DNA of 19,422 nt from Paratissierella sp033809995 (GTDB lineage: Bacteria > Bacillota > Clostridia > Tissierellales > Tissierellaceae). A model generated the notes under the pieces. That model saw only the letters and a program-made list of their open reading frames with translations, was not told the origin of the DNA and ran no database searches. Of this stretch, positions 1 through 7,691 are shown one piece after another; positions within the stretch are counted from its first letter, which is position 1, and each line of letters starts with the position of its first letter. Location of the stretch: contig JAPXKQ010000043.1 in assembly GCA_033809995.1 (NCBI GenBank), positions 1-19,422 of the forward strand. The letters are read 5' to 3'. The position numbers were made by a program, and so were the translations under genes.

Positions 1-17
1 CTTACGCTGTTCCCAAG
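1..17 (-). repeat. Start of a second hsdS segment (cut by the window edge)
   Basis: These 17 bases are identical to positions 3700-3716 inside hsdS. On the minus strand, in the same frame, they encode W-E-Q-R-K, the conserved block that opens a target-recognition domain in Firmicutes type I specificity subunits. Identity stops exactly at base 17 (the next base differs), and the rest lies outside the window. The reading frame upstream runs back only through the terminator hairpin to a TAA near position 80, with no in-frame ATG and no ribosome binding site. The piece therefore looks like a silent hsdS cassette or a remnant rather than an independently expressed gene. Its true length cannot be seen. 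Confidence 0.55.
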
Positions 18-19
18 AA

Positions 20-67
20 AAAATAAAAATGGCACTATTAGTTTTGTAAAAGTGCCATTTTTATTTT
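20..67 (-). terminator. Rho-independent terminator after hsdR
   Basis: A perfect 17-bp stem (20-36 paired with 51-67) with a 14-nt loop has an A/T-rich base, giving an A-run on one side and a T-run on the other, so it could act in both directions. It starts 15 bases after the hsdR stop codon and most simply ends the restriction-modification operon. Confidence 0.85.
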
Positions 68-81
68 CTCTATTAAATTAT

Positions 82-3000
82 TTAATTATATTTTTTCTTA
101 ACTTCTACAAGCCATTCAGGTAAAACTTTATTTAACAAGATCATCGTATGTTCAAATTGATTCTCTGCTTCTTGTTTTGTAGCTTTATTAAAGTCAACAC
201 TTTCCGATAACTCAGCAATATAAGGTATAACATCCTCCCGAACCATAGAAAAGTGATCTACTGACTTGGATAACAAGGATTTATCTATTCCCCAATCCTT
301 AGCGAAACTTTCCACTTCTTTTTTTATCTTTTCTTGTTTCCAATTATCAAATGATTCATCAAAACTCAAATCGCCTGTTAGCTTGCCAGGAACTAATTCT
401 GTTTCTACAAATTCTCTTAATAGTTTTGCTTGTTCATCTTCACCCATGTCACTCAATTCTTGTATTTCCTCATATATTATTCTTAAAGTTTCACTATCTA
501 CTGTTTGAATTCCTTTGTCAATTTTTACCTTTGCTCCAATTAAACCTAAAATATGATTTGCATCTATGACTTGGGTTCCTGATAATTTTGTTTTTCCTAC
601 TAAAGGAATAACAGGTTCATCTTCTGGGGGCTCGCCTTCTTTAAATGTTAAATTTCTATAAGCTCCTACATATTTTAGCCATGTATGCTCATCTATTCCA
701 AAAGAATCATCATCCCATTTATATTCATAGTATTGTATAACTAGCCTTAATTGGTCATTTGCATCTCTATAGGATAAAATAAATAATTCTTCTGCCTTAG
801 CATTTGTTTTTAATTCTTGCCACTTTGTTGGATCTGGTAAAGCTTTTATCAATTCCTTTACTTTTAAAAAGAATTTTTCTACTGCTGTTTCGTAGTCTTC
901 AACTATAACTCTACTACTTGTTCCACCACTTCCATATAGCTTCAATGCAATATTCACTCGTTCTTCCGTTATTTTAGGGTATTGAAAATTAATAATAGAC
1001 CCAAATTCTTTATTCTTTCCATATATACGATTAGTTCTTGAATAAGCTTGAATTAAATGTTGTAATTTTAAATCCCTGTCCACATATAACGTATTTAAGA
1101 ACTTAGAATCATATCCTGTTAATAGTTGATCTGCAACAATAATAAGATCAATATTTTTTTGATTACGACCACTTCCACCACGAGTTCCCCTTGCTACTAT
1201 ATCTTCAAAGTATGCTTCTTCTCCTCTTTTTTTGTCCCCACTAATGAACTCAATACCAGTAAACTTAGCATAATCTTTAAACATCATTTCAATTATTTCA
1301 GGCGGAACATTATCTACATCATTTTCATTTCCAAAACTAAATGTCATAGCTATGTTTATTTTATTATCTTGTTCCCCTAGTTGTTTTTTAAACTCATTAT
1401 AATATGCAATAACACGTTCTTTATATTTAACTGTTAGAATTGCATTAAAATGTCTTCCTTGAGATTGCTCTTCCAAATTAGTTAAAATTTCTTCTACTAC
1501 TCTTGGTATATGGGTTTCATCTTGGTAAATAAGAATCTTTCTTTTTTTAGCTTCCTTCTCAACCTCAAGGTCACTCCACCCTTGTACCAAACGCTCTATT
1601 TCACGAGTTGCCATTTCTGGTTTTTCCAGTTCTATTTGACTCTTTATTTGGTCTCGCAAATCTTCATAACTTAAAAACTCACCAGTATTAATATAATCAA
1701 CATGAAATCCTAAAACATTTCCATCTGCTATTGCTTCATCTATGGTATATTTATGAAGTTCTGGCCCGAATAATTTTTCTGTTGTATCTATAAGTTCACT
1801 TTTTTCATTAACCATTCCTGTAACTTCATTTTCATCAAATAAGGGTGTTCCAGTAAATCCATAAAATAAACTATTCTTTTTAAAATAAGATTTTATATTT
1901 CCCATCATTTGTCCCATAGTTGTTCTGTGGGCTTCATCTATTATAAAAATTATTTTCTTTTTTGAAAGACTGAAATCTTTAGCTTCTATTAAATCTTTAA
2001 CTAAAGTATTTAGTTTAAAAGTAGTGGTTACTACTATACCTTTTTTAATAGATAATAATTGTTTTTTTAATTGATAAGTATGTCTTGTATCATCTACTGA
2101 TACAGGTTCATATGATGCATAAGCTTTAAAATCTTCGCTGGTTTTTTTATCTAGCTCTCTTCTATCTACTAAAAAAACAACTTTGTCAAATCCCCCACGA
2201 GTAGATAAAAATAAAGCAGTTTTAAAACTAGTAATTGTCTTACCCGAGCCAGTTGTATGCCAAACATAACCACCATGTGGGATTTTATCATCATTATCAT
2301 AGCCAAAAGCTGCTCCTTCCACTGCCTGCAATGCATAAACCTGATAAGGACGCATAATCATATGTCTTCTATTTTCCTCTTCTTCTGCTTCATCTATGAT
2401 TAAATAATCGCCTACTAGCTGATGTGCCATAGGTATCATTAAAAAGTGAGCTACTACCTCTTGCCAATTATTAATAGGTTTGTTATTTTTGTCTGCCCAC
2501 CCAAATACAAAACTTAAATTAAAATCATTGATGGATTTTGGAGTTGCAAAATATCTTGTTGCTACTTCCGATATAATCACCATCATCTGGGAAAATGCCA
2601 TAAAGTTATTTACATATTCCCCATCTTTATAATATCTTTTAAATTGATTGAATGCTTCGTCTAAGGTTTTATCAGCACGTTTCTGTTCAATATTAATTAA
2701 AGGTAAACCATTAATCAGGAGTATAATATCAAATCTATTATCTTTTGGTGTGGTAATTTCTCTGGCTATTTTATAACTTGAATCTCCACCGCTTACTTCA
2801 GCCTTTTTAAAGATAGTAAGGGTTATTTGTTTTCTTGTAACTTTAGGATTATCATCTCGATAAATACCATCTATTTTACCCGTAGATCCTTCCATTGCAA
2901 GTATCTTTGCAGCTTCAAAGCTATTTTCTATTTGATTCACCTTTGACATTACCTGTGCAAATTCATTGTCCGTAAGTGCCACACCCTCTAGTTGATCAGC

Positions 3001-3177
3001 ATTAATGCGATTAAGTTCAGTTCTCCAATGATTTATTAAATCATCTACTGTTACTTTTTGCTTATTCCCATCTAATTCATCTGGAGCCATCCATCTATAT
3101 TTTTCTAATTCTCGTACAAATCTTTCTTGAAAGTTTCGTTCAGTTGAAGTTTTTTTATCGTTTCCCACAAAATACAT
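82..3177 (-). CDS. hsdR: Type I restriction enzyme, restriction/translocase subunit HsdR
   Basis: This is the motor and nuclease subunit of a type I restriction-modification complex; it translocates and cleaves DNA lacking the host methylation pattern. The N-terminal nuclease motif is visible as D150 followed by E164-Q-K166. The SF2 helicase part follows: Walker A TTGSGKT (308-314), DEAH (414-417), TGTP (442-445), and a late QAYSRTNR segment that fits motif VI. At 1031 residues it is full length for the family. The ATG at 3177 has its purine-rich AAAGG directly abutting it, which is poor spacing; a GTG three codons on (3168) is better placed about 9 nt after the same AAAGG, so the true start may be 3168. 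It begins 9 bases after the hsdS stop and is last in the M-S-R operon. No frameshift is seen. Confidence 0.95.
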   Translation of the reverse strand: MYFVGNDKKTSTERNFQERFVRELEKYRWMAPDELDGNKQKVTVDDLINHWRTELNRINADQLEGVALTDNEFAQVMSKVNQIENSFEAAKILAMEGSTGKIDGIYRDDNPKVTRKQITLTIFKKAEVSGGDSSYKIAREITTPKDNRFDIILLINGLPLINIEQKRADKTLDEAFNQFKRYYKDGEYVNNFMAFSQMMVIISEVATRYFATPKSINDFNLSFVFGWADKNNKPINNWQEVVAHFLMIPMAHQLVGDYLIIDEAEEEENRRHMIMRPYQVYALQAVEGAAFGYDNDDKIPHGGYVWHTTGSGKTITSFKTALFLSTRGGFDKVVFLVDRRELDKKTSEDFKAYASYEPVSVDDTRHTYQLKKQLLSIKKGIVVTTTFKLNTLVKDLIEAKDFSLSKKKIIFIIDEAHRTTMGQMMGNIKSYFKKNSLFYGFTGTPLFDENEVTGMVNEKSELIDTTEKLFGPELHKYTIDEAIADGNVLGFHVDYINTGEFLSYEDLRDQIKSQIELEKPEMATREIERLVQGWSDLEVEKEAKKRKILIYQDETHIPRVVEEILTNLEEQSQGRHFNAILTVKYKERVIAYYNEFKKQLGEQDNKINIAMTFSFGNENDVDNVPPEIIEMMFKDYAKFTGIEFISGDKKRGEEAYFEDIVARGTRGGSGRNQKNIDLIIVADQLLTGYDSKFLNTLYVDRDLKLQHLIQAYSRTNRIYGKNKEFGSIINFQYPKITEERVNIALKLYGSGGTSSRVIVEDYETAVEKFFLKVKELIKALPDPTKWQELKTNAKAEELFILSYRDANDQLRLVIQYYEYKWDDDSFGIDEHTWLKYVGAYRNLTFKEGEPPEDEPVIPLVGKTKLSGTQVIDANHILGLIGAKVKIDKGIQTVDSETLRIIYEEIQELSDMGEDEQAKLLREFVETELVPGKLTGDLSFDESFDNWKQEKIKKEVESFAKDWGIDKSLLSKSVDHFSMVREDVIPYIAELSESVDFNKATKQEAENQFEHTMILLNKVLPEWLVEVKKKYN

Positions 3178-3186
3178 CCTTTCTTT

Positions 3187-3774
3187 CTACACAAACATTT
3201 CATTTAAATAAGCTTTTTTAATATTTTCTAATTTTTCTAATTTACGCTGATGAAGGGTGATAAGGTTGTCTAGGTTAGAAAAAAGCTCTCCGATTTTAAT
3301 CTGCTCTTCATTATTGGGAATCAAAACATAAGCTTCTTTAATGTCATTTGAGTTAATTGACTCAAATGTTGAACCTGTACTTAAATTTCTCCAGTATCCA
3401 CTTTCTTTCATTTTAGTTAGCAATTGAAAAATAAATTCATTACCTTTTATTCCAGCAACTCCACGCCCTAAAACCACATCATAATCAGTCTTTCCAACAT
3501 CACCAACTGGTGCACGAACACTCAAAATCAGATCATTTTTTTCTGCCTGTTTTGTAACCTGTGTAGTCCAAACACGAGGTAAAACTCGCCCATTTTTCAT
3601 ATCTGCGTTACCTTGTACAAGAATATGGTCATTAGGATTATCTGTATAGTTTTTAGAATTCGGTGATTGACCCATGGTAATTTGTGCAACCTCTCCCAGC
3701 TTACGCTGTTCCCAAGCTTCATCATTTTTAAACTCTTTAAAACGTCTCTTAGGTATTAATTTGTCTTTTTTCAT
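3187..3774 (-). CDS. hsdS: Type I restriction enzyme specificity subunit HsdS, half-length (one recognition domain)
   Basis: This subunit directs DNA recognition by the HsdM/HsdR complex. It has 195 residues against about 380-420 for a normal HsdS. The protein has a typical N-terminus (PKRRF-KEF then AWEQRKLGEV), one target-recognition domain, and the usual helical spacer and C-terminal end (LEKLENIKKAYLNEMFV). It therefore looks like a self-contained half subunit rather than a random truncation. Known half HsdS proteins can dimerise and recognise palindromic targets; that this one does so is inference. Its ATG overlaps the end of hsdM by 4 bases, indicating translational coupling. The WEQRK coding stretch (3700-3716) is repeated exactly at the window start, beyond hsdR. 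An alternative is that it is a product of recombination that lost its second half. Confidence 0.9.
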   Translation of the reverse strand: MKKDKLIPKRRFKEFKNDEAWEQRKLGEVAQITMGQSPNSKNYTDNPNDHILVQGNADMKNGRVLPRVWTTQVTKQAEKNDLILSVRAPVGDVGKTDYDVVLGRGVAGIKGNEFIFQLLTKMKESGYWRNLSTGSTFESINSNDIKEAYVLIPNNEEQIKIGELFSNLDNLITLHQRKLEKLENIKKAYLNEMFV

Positions 3775-6347
3775 ATTATCACCAACTCAGATAATAAACT
3801 TAGAAAACTAACTTCCAGTTCACTATATTCCTCATCTAAATCATTTAAAGTAGATTTGTATCTATCATCTAATAATTTTAATATTTCCAATTCATTTTTT
3901 ATTGGTTTTTCAATTAGATTAATCATTTCTTCCATCAGGTTACCAAACCATTTTTCAAAAACTAAAGAATCTATTTCTTCCTCCGTTAATATTAAAATAC
4001 GTTCCTCTACCAATTCTTTAAGTTCTTTTTCCTTCTCTCGTATTTCTTTACTAATTTTTGATCTATTAGACATTAGTCTTTCTACATTTTTTAATAATTT
4101 ATATTCATCTGTATCTTTGTTATATTCTATAAGTTCATCTTTAATGGCTTTGCTAGCAAAAGAATTTCCTGGCTCACCCCCATTGTTCTTTGTAAGACAT
4201 TCATATAATATTTCATTTTCCTCAGAACCTTCAACTTTTGCAGCTTCAACTAGTTCTTCCAGTTCCATTTCAATTTCTGATACTTCTTGTTTTAGTCTTT
4301 CAATATTTGATGCTTCCAAACTAAATAATTGTTTAATAATAATATTATTTGGAATAATACTACTTATCCAACCATCCTGTTCTTCCCTTCTGTTATTACC
4401 TGAACCTTTAACAATCATATTAGGTTCTCTTGTACGTGCTACAGTATAAAAATCACTAAGGGATATAAGTTCTAAGTCTTTTGTCAAGGCATTTTTCCAG
4501 ATCTCAGCAATATTTTGATATCCATCATAGATATTTATAAATTCAAAAGAAGATAAAATTTCCTTAATCTCTAATAACATATCTTCCATAATTCCTTTAA
4601 TATTTGATTGCTTGTCCACCTTTATTAAAATGCCCCAATACTTATCTATATACTCATTTATTCTTCTCTTCATCTCTTCAGATTTAATACTTACCTGATC
4701 ACTTTTCATTATTTCATCTGTCAATTCACTAATTTCCTTAGTAAGTTCAACATATCCTGTGCGTAGGGGTTGTAAAGAATTGGTCAAAGTATCTGGTACA
4801 ATAGTATTAAGTATTTTTAAATTTTGAATGTCTTTTTCAGGTATTCCACCCAATAAATGAGCGTCAACATCATGGCTAATTTCTTCATCTTTAGCCATAA
4901 CATATCTTGGAATATTCATATTATAATCATTTTCTAAGATATCTTCACGATATACTAATGAACTATATCCCTCTTCACTATTTTTTCCCACAAAAGTATC
5001 TACAATTTTAGCAATATGCTTTTCTTGTAATACATTTTGTTTACCTATCTTTATAAATTCCTTAGATGCATCAATAACAAGTACTGGCTCATCTAATTTT
5101 CTATTTTTCTTTAATATAAGTACTACTACAGGTATCCCAGTATTGGTAAATAGGTTGCTTGGCAGCCCTATAATAGTATCAATATAATTTTTATCAATTA
5201 ATCTCTTCCTAATTTCGCCCTCTGCTCCACTGCGAAACAATACTCCATGTGGTAATACAATAGCCATAGTTCCACTTTGTCTAAGATGAAATAGCCCATG
5301 TAAAAGAAAAGCAAAATCACCTTTTGAATCAGGTGGTAGTACTCCTGCAATCTCAAATCGTGGATCACTTACCTTTAATCCTGTTCGATTCCAATTCTTT
5401 ACAGAATAAGGTGGATTCATAACTACTGCATCAAATTGAACCCCCTCATTTGGTCTTTCAGGATCTTCAGGCCAGTCATAAGAAAGTGTATCTCCATTTC
5501 TTATAGTCATTTTTTCTGGTCTAACTCCATGTAGTAGTAAGTTCATACGAGTTAAATTATAAGTGGCAGTATTTTTTTCTTGCCCATAATAATTAAGATT
5601 TTTCTGCCCATCAGAGTCTAAATGCTTACCTACAGTTAATAATAAGGAGCCAGATCCTACTGTTGGGTCATAAATTGACTCAATTTTAGACGATTTGGCA
5701 ACAATCTGTGCCATAACTTCACTTACCTGATGTGGTGTGTAGAATTCTCCAGCCTTCTTCCCAGATTCCATTGCAAATTGTCCTATTAAGTATTCATATG
5801 CATCCCCTAAGATATCTCCTTTTTGAAGGGCAACCATATTTAGATCTGAAAAGAGCATGATTAATGCTTGTATATTTTTACTACGTTCATTTAGATTGCT
5901 TCCTAGTGCTGTATCCGTTAAGTCAATTGTAGAACTTGAAAACAAACCTTTGAAATCATCTGAACCACCTTCTATCGATATGGAACGCTCAAAATTGTGC
6001 AAACTGTCAGTAACTTTCTGCACTTCAAAATCTCCTGAATTAATGTCACTTATCCAAGTTTGATACAAGTATTCTGGTGCAACATAATATCCTAATACCT
6101 TTTGAATAGTCGTATATACAGTTTCACCATATTTTTCCCTATAATTTTTATATTCTTTTACCAATTCTTCTTCTTTTATATTCTTAATGCCTGCTGATGT
6201 TTTAAATGCATCTAAAGTTTTATCGCTTAAAAATTTATAAAACATTAAGCCTAGCATATAATCTTTATATCGACTTGCATCCATTGAACCTCGTAATTCA
6301 TTAGCCCCATCCCACAAACGTCTTTTAATTTCTTCTGATGTAATCAT
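3771..6347 (-). CDS. hsdM: Type I restriction-modification DNA methyltransferase subunit HsdM with long C-terminal extension
   Basis: HsdM transfers methyl groups from S-adenosylmethionine, probably to adenine N6, and forms the core of the restriction complex. Counting from M at 6347 (858 residues), an HsdM_N-type helical domain comes first (LRGSMDASRYKDYMLGLMFYK). The methylase fold follows, with GEFYTPHQV, the SAM-binding motif I DPTVGSG (227-233) and catalytic motif IV NPPY (311-314). After about residue 500, where most HsdM proteins end, there are about 350 more residues rich in Glu/Lys/Leu that look largely helical or coiled-coil. A TTG 12 bases upstream opens the frame, but the ATG at 6347 is preceded by GGGGGTAGCT and is the better start. 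It lies 64 bases after the XRE gene and overlaps hsdS by 4 bases. Confidence 0.93.
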   Translation of the reverse strand: MITSEEIKRRLWDGANELRGSMDASRYKDYMLGLMFYKFLSDKTLDAFKTSAGIKNIKEEELVKEYKNYREKYGETVYTTIQKVLGYYVAPEYLYQTWISDINSGDFEVQKVTDSLHNFERSISIEGGSDDFKGLFSSSTIDLTDTALGSNLNERSKNIQALIMLFSDLNMVALQKGDILGDAYEYLIGQFAMESGKKAGEFYTPHQVSEVMAQIVAKSSKIESIYDPTVGSGSLLLTVGKHLDSDGQKNLNYYGQEKNTATYNLTRMNLLLHGVRPEKMTIRNGDTLSYDWPEDPERPNEGVQFDAVVMNPPYSVKNWNRTGLKVSDPRFEIAGVLPPDSKGDFAFLLHGLFHLRQSGTMAIVLPHGVLFRSGAEGEIRKRLIDKNYIDTIIGLPSNLFTNTGIPVVVLILKKNRKLDEPVLVIDASKEFIKIGKQNVLQEKHIAKIVDTFVGKNSEEGYSSLVYREDILENDYNMNIPRYVMAKDEEISHDVDAHLLGGIPEKDIQNLKILNTIVPDTLTNSLQPLRTGYVELTKEISELTDEIMKSDQVSIKSEEMKRRINEYIDKYWGILIKVDKQSNIKGIMEDMLLEIKEILSSFEFINIYDGYQNIAEIWKNALTKDLELISLSDFYTVARTREPNMIVKGSGNNRREEQDGWISSIIPNNIIIKQLFSLEASNIERLKQEVSEIEMELEELVEAAKVEGSEENEILYECLTKNNGGEPGNSFASKAIKDELIEYNKDTDEYKLLKNVERLMSNRSKISKEIREKEKELKELVEERILILTEEEIDSLVFEKWFGNLMEEMINLIEKPIKNELEILKLLDDRYKSTLNDLDEEYSELEVSFLSLLSELVII

Positions 6348-6411
6348 AGCTACCCCCAATTTTTATATAAAAATTTAATAACTTTATTTTCTTGAAATTT
6401 TCCTTAAATAA

Positions 6412-6618
6412 TTAATCTTTATGAATATATTCAACTATATCACCTATGTCACAGTTGAAATACTCGCATATCCTCCCTAAAATATCCATGCTTACATGCT
6501 CATTTTTACTAAGTCTGGACATTGTAGAAGGAGTAGTTGATATTGCTTCTTTTAAATCTGTTTTTTTCATGTCATTATCAATTAGCAATTTCCATAGTTT
6601 ATTATAACTAAACCCCAT
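6412..6618 (-). CDS. Small XRE/Cro-C1-type transcriptional regulator
   Basis: This 68-residue protein consists almost entirely of a helix-turn-helix domain of the Cro/C1 (HTH_26-like) type: 'NKLWKLLIDNDMKKTDL' then 'TTPSTMSRLSKNEHVSMDILGRICEYFNCDIGDIVEYI'. The frame opens further upstream, but the ATG at 6618 follows GGAGG with 6-nt spacing and begins the conserved 'GFSYNKLWKLL', so I use it. It is the first gene before hsdM (64-base gap, same strand). A near-consensus promoter and a perfect 18-bp palindrome lie just upstream. It probably controls its own expression and that of the restriction operon, like a controller protein; that role is inferred from position. Confidence 0.88.
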   Translation of the reverse strand: MGFSYNKLWKLLIDNDMKKTDLKEAISTTPSTMSRLSKNEHVSMDILGRICEYFNCDIGDIVEYIHKD

Positions 6619-6666
6619 TATTAACCTCCACTTAATATTATTTTCAATTAATATATCAATACTTTT

Positions 6667-6684
6667 AATATGTATATACATATT
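6667..6684 (-). promoter_or_regulatory. Perfect palindrome, probable operator for the XRE regulator
   Basis: AATATGTATATACATATT is an 18-bp perfect palindrome lying about 9-26 nt downstream of the predicted transcription start and 48 bases before the XRE start codon. A symmetric site there would suit autorepression by a small dimeric XRE protein. AT-rich DNA yields palindromes easily, so the role is inferred. Confidence 0.5.
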
Positions 6685-6699
6685 TATTTTATGTTTTTA

Positions 6700-6728
6700 A
6701 TTATACCATATATTTCCTAGCTTATCCA
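6700..6728 (-). promoter_or_regulatory. Promoter of the XRE-hsdM-hsdS-hsdR operon
   Basis: On the minus strand, TGGATA (6728-6723) and TATAAT (6705-6700) are separated by exactly 17 bases. The -10 is perfect and the -35 matches 4 of 6. Transcription would start near 6693, giving a leader of about 75 nt before the XRE start at 6618. Confidence 0.55.
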
Positions 6729-6731
6729 CAT

Positions 6732-6771
6732 AAAAAGACCCCATGATAAGACCTATCAATTTTACCATGGG
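6732..6771 (-). terminator. Rho-independent terminator downstream of the guaA remnant
   Basis: On the minus strand the stem CCCATGGTAA pairs with TTATCATGGG (6771-6762 with 6749-6740, one G-U pair) and is followed by a short T-run (6736-6732). It lies about 65 bases past the guaA-like fragment, and may be the original terminator of that lost gene. Confidence 0.6.
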
Positions 6772-6835
6772 ATATATTCTATAGTTCTACTCCATCTTTT
6801 TAACACTTTTCTCATCACTATGTTGATTTGACAAC

Positions 6836-6966
6836 TGAATATTGGGTAATACTGCAAAGTATTGCCAGATTTCTTTATCCAGACCTGCCTTTTTGATTTC
6901 ATCTCTATAGATGTAATCGGCTTCTCTTAGGATGTCTAGTTTTCAATGGTTGTATCTACTTATTAA
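6836..6966 (-). pseudogene. Truncated guaA remnant with internal deletion
   Basis: About 107 bases (6836-6942) align with 8049-8155 of the intact guaA with roughly 14 differences by eye. After a gap of about 48-50 bases, a further ~20 bases (6945-6966) align with the stretch around 8205-8223. The minus strand still reads 'KLDILREADYIYRDEIKKAG' and on to 'LDKEIWQYFAVLPNIQ', almost the same protein as intact guaA (D to E is the only change I see), so the base differences are nearly all silent. The segment for PGPGLGVRCLGELTKD is deleted, a 2-base insertion disrupts the frame before it, and homology ends after NIQ. The silent pattern says the source was a functional guaA that had diverged before being broken, either an old paralogue or an incoming copy, not a decaying recent duplicate. 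Confidence 0.85.
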
Positions 6967-7170
6967 ATTGTTTGTAGGTTCCCTTGTACAGGGAGTGACT
7001 ATTCGATTTTTGACCACCTAGGTGGCTCCCTAAGTGGGATGTGACCATCATAGCATTCAACTCCAGTAAACTCAAGGGTTTTCTTGCATTTTTTTATGAA
7101 TATTTTTAGAATTATTTAGGTAATCTCCACATAAAAAAATAACCCTACTTATTGTGTAAAGAGTCATTCT
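6967..7170. other. Non-coding spacer with small palindromes
   Basis: No convincing gene is seen. It contains a 12-bp perfect palindrome CCACCTAGGTGG at 7014-7025 and a small hairpin TCCCT-tgtac-AGGGA at 6980-6994. On the minus strand a short open stretch ends at about 7000 with '...GVECYDGHIPLREPPRWSKIE' and stop. It has no start codon or ribosome binding site in view and I do not recognise it, so it may be the tail of a lost gene. Confidence 0.35.
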
Positions 7171-7389
7171 TTATATAGTAGCTTTTTTAGGTTTCCTTTT
7201 CTTTTTGTGTTGCTTATCTTCTTTTGGTTTATTAATTAACTGGTTACATTCTATTTTTAAATTTTCTTTATCTGTTATTTTACTTTCTATTTCTTTATTC
7301 CATCTTACTCGCTCAGGGTCTAATGGTTTAGCTACATAACATAATCTATTATATTTTTCATCTTCTTTTGATTTCATATATACTGCCAT
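7171..7389 (-). CDS. Hypothetical 72-residue basic protein (doubtful gene)
   Basis: An open frame of 72 codons begins 'MAVYMKSKEDEKYNRLCYVAKPL' (split here as MAVYMKSKEDEK then YNRLCYVAKPL) and ends in a strongly basic tail, KKKRKPKKATI. I do not recognise a family. The composition is hydrophilic and lysine-rich without a membrane segment. No good Shine-Dalgarno precedes the ATG at 7389 or the internal Met. It starts about 30 bases beyond the end of the small-RNA candidate and lies in a spacer containing gene debris. It could be a real accessory protein, the end of a lost mobile-element gene, or a chance open frame. Confidence 0.35.
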   Translation of the reverse strand: MAVYMKSKEDEKYNRLCYVAKPLDPERVRWNKEIESKITDKENLKIECNQLINKPKEDKQHKKKRKPKKATI

Positions 7390-7419
7390 TAATTGATGAC
7401 TTTTGTCTATAGCCCCCTT

Positions 7420-7469
7420 TAAAACTTAAAAGGGAAGTGATAACACCGCAGCGTTACCTACTTCCCTTT
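7420..7469 (-). terminator. Terminator of the small-RNA candidate
   Basis: On the minus strand AAAGGGAAGT (7469-7460) pairs perfectly with ACTTCCCTTT (7438-7429). Inside it GGTAAC pairs with GTTATC, including one G-U, around an 8-nt loop. TTTTAAGTTTT follows. The wobble pair works only on the minus strand, which sets the direction. Confidence 0.75.
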
Positions 7470-7478
7470 AGTGGCTGA

Positions 7479-7584
7479 TTTTTTCGTAGTCTGCCTACCT
7501 GTTGCCCCATTCGTGCAACCTATCTATCAGGTTTTTTCGTTGCCTGCCAACCTGTCACCCTATTCATGTGACTTATCTATCAGA
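7479..7584 (-). repeat. Two tandem 53-nt structured repeat units
   Basis: Units 7584-7532 and 7531-7479 share the pattern YCTGATAGATARGT, a 5-bp stem with loop AYGAATRGG, then ACAGGTNGGCAG and finally ACGAAAAAA. They differ at roughly a dozen positions. In the stem two base pairs changed on both sides, and the outer CCT/AGG closure changed to TCT/AGG, still pairable by G-U. Part of a third unit (GGCTGGCAGGTTAAT) precedes them near 7590-7605. Confidence 0.8.
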
Positions 7585-7691
7585 TTATTAACCTGCCAGC
7601 CCAGGCACTATGGAATACCATAGTAGTGTAACATTAGTTACAAGCATAGTATATGTCTCTTGCTAAAAACTATGCTTATCTTTGTAATTAC

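Larger units (their letters stand above)
7420..7685 (-). ncRNA. Candidate structured small RNA, about 265 nt, family unknown
   Basis: This stretch has no coding capacity but has the parts of an RNA gene in order on the minus strand. First comes a near-consensus promoter (7720-7692). Then follow stem-loops at 7677-7642 (8 bp), 7641-7628 (GTAAC/GTTAC) and 7624-7607 (7 bp), then two tandem 53-nt units each with a 5-bp stem and 9-nt loop (7572-7554 and 7519-7501), and last a strong terminator hairpin (7469-7429). The two repeat stems differ by compensatory changes: GTCAC/GTGAC in one and GTTGC/GCAAC in the other. A-C mismatches on the plus strand become G-U pairs on the minus strand, supporting that orientation. 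It does not resemble tmRNA, RNase P RNA, SRP RNA or 6S RNA as I know them. Alternatives are the structured end of a lost mobile element or a long leader for the 72-residue ORF. Confidence 0.65.

Noticed and set aside
3856..4449. 197-codon plus-strand open frame inside hsdM
   Set aside because: It is the antisense of the helical hsdM extension, serine-rich as expected from the complement, and has no ribosome binding site or known motif.
7501..7519. TGCACGAATGG in the RNA candidate equals a conserved 23S rRNA segment, suggesting an rRNA fragment
   Set aside because: The match is only 11 bases, the flanks differ, and the tandem sister unit reads CACATGAATAGG, so it is part of a different repeat.
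7479..7584. Tandem units considered as a CRISPR array
   Set aside because: Only two full 53-nt units exist, they are adjacent without unique spacers, and they differ by structure-preserving changes.
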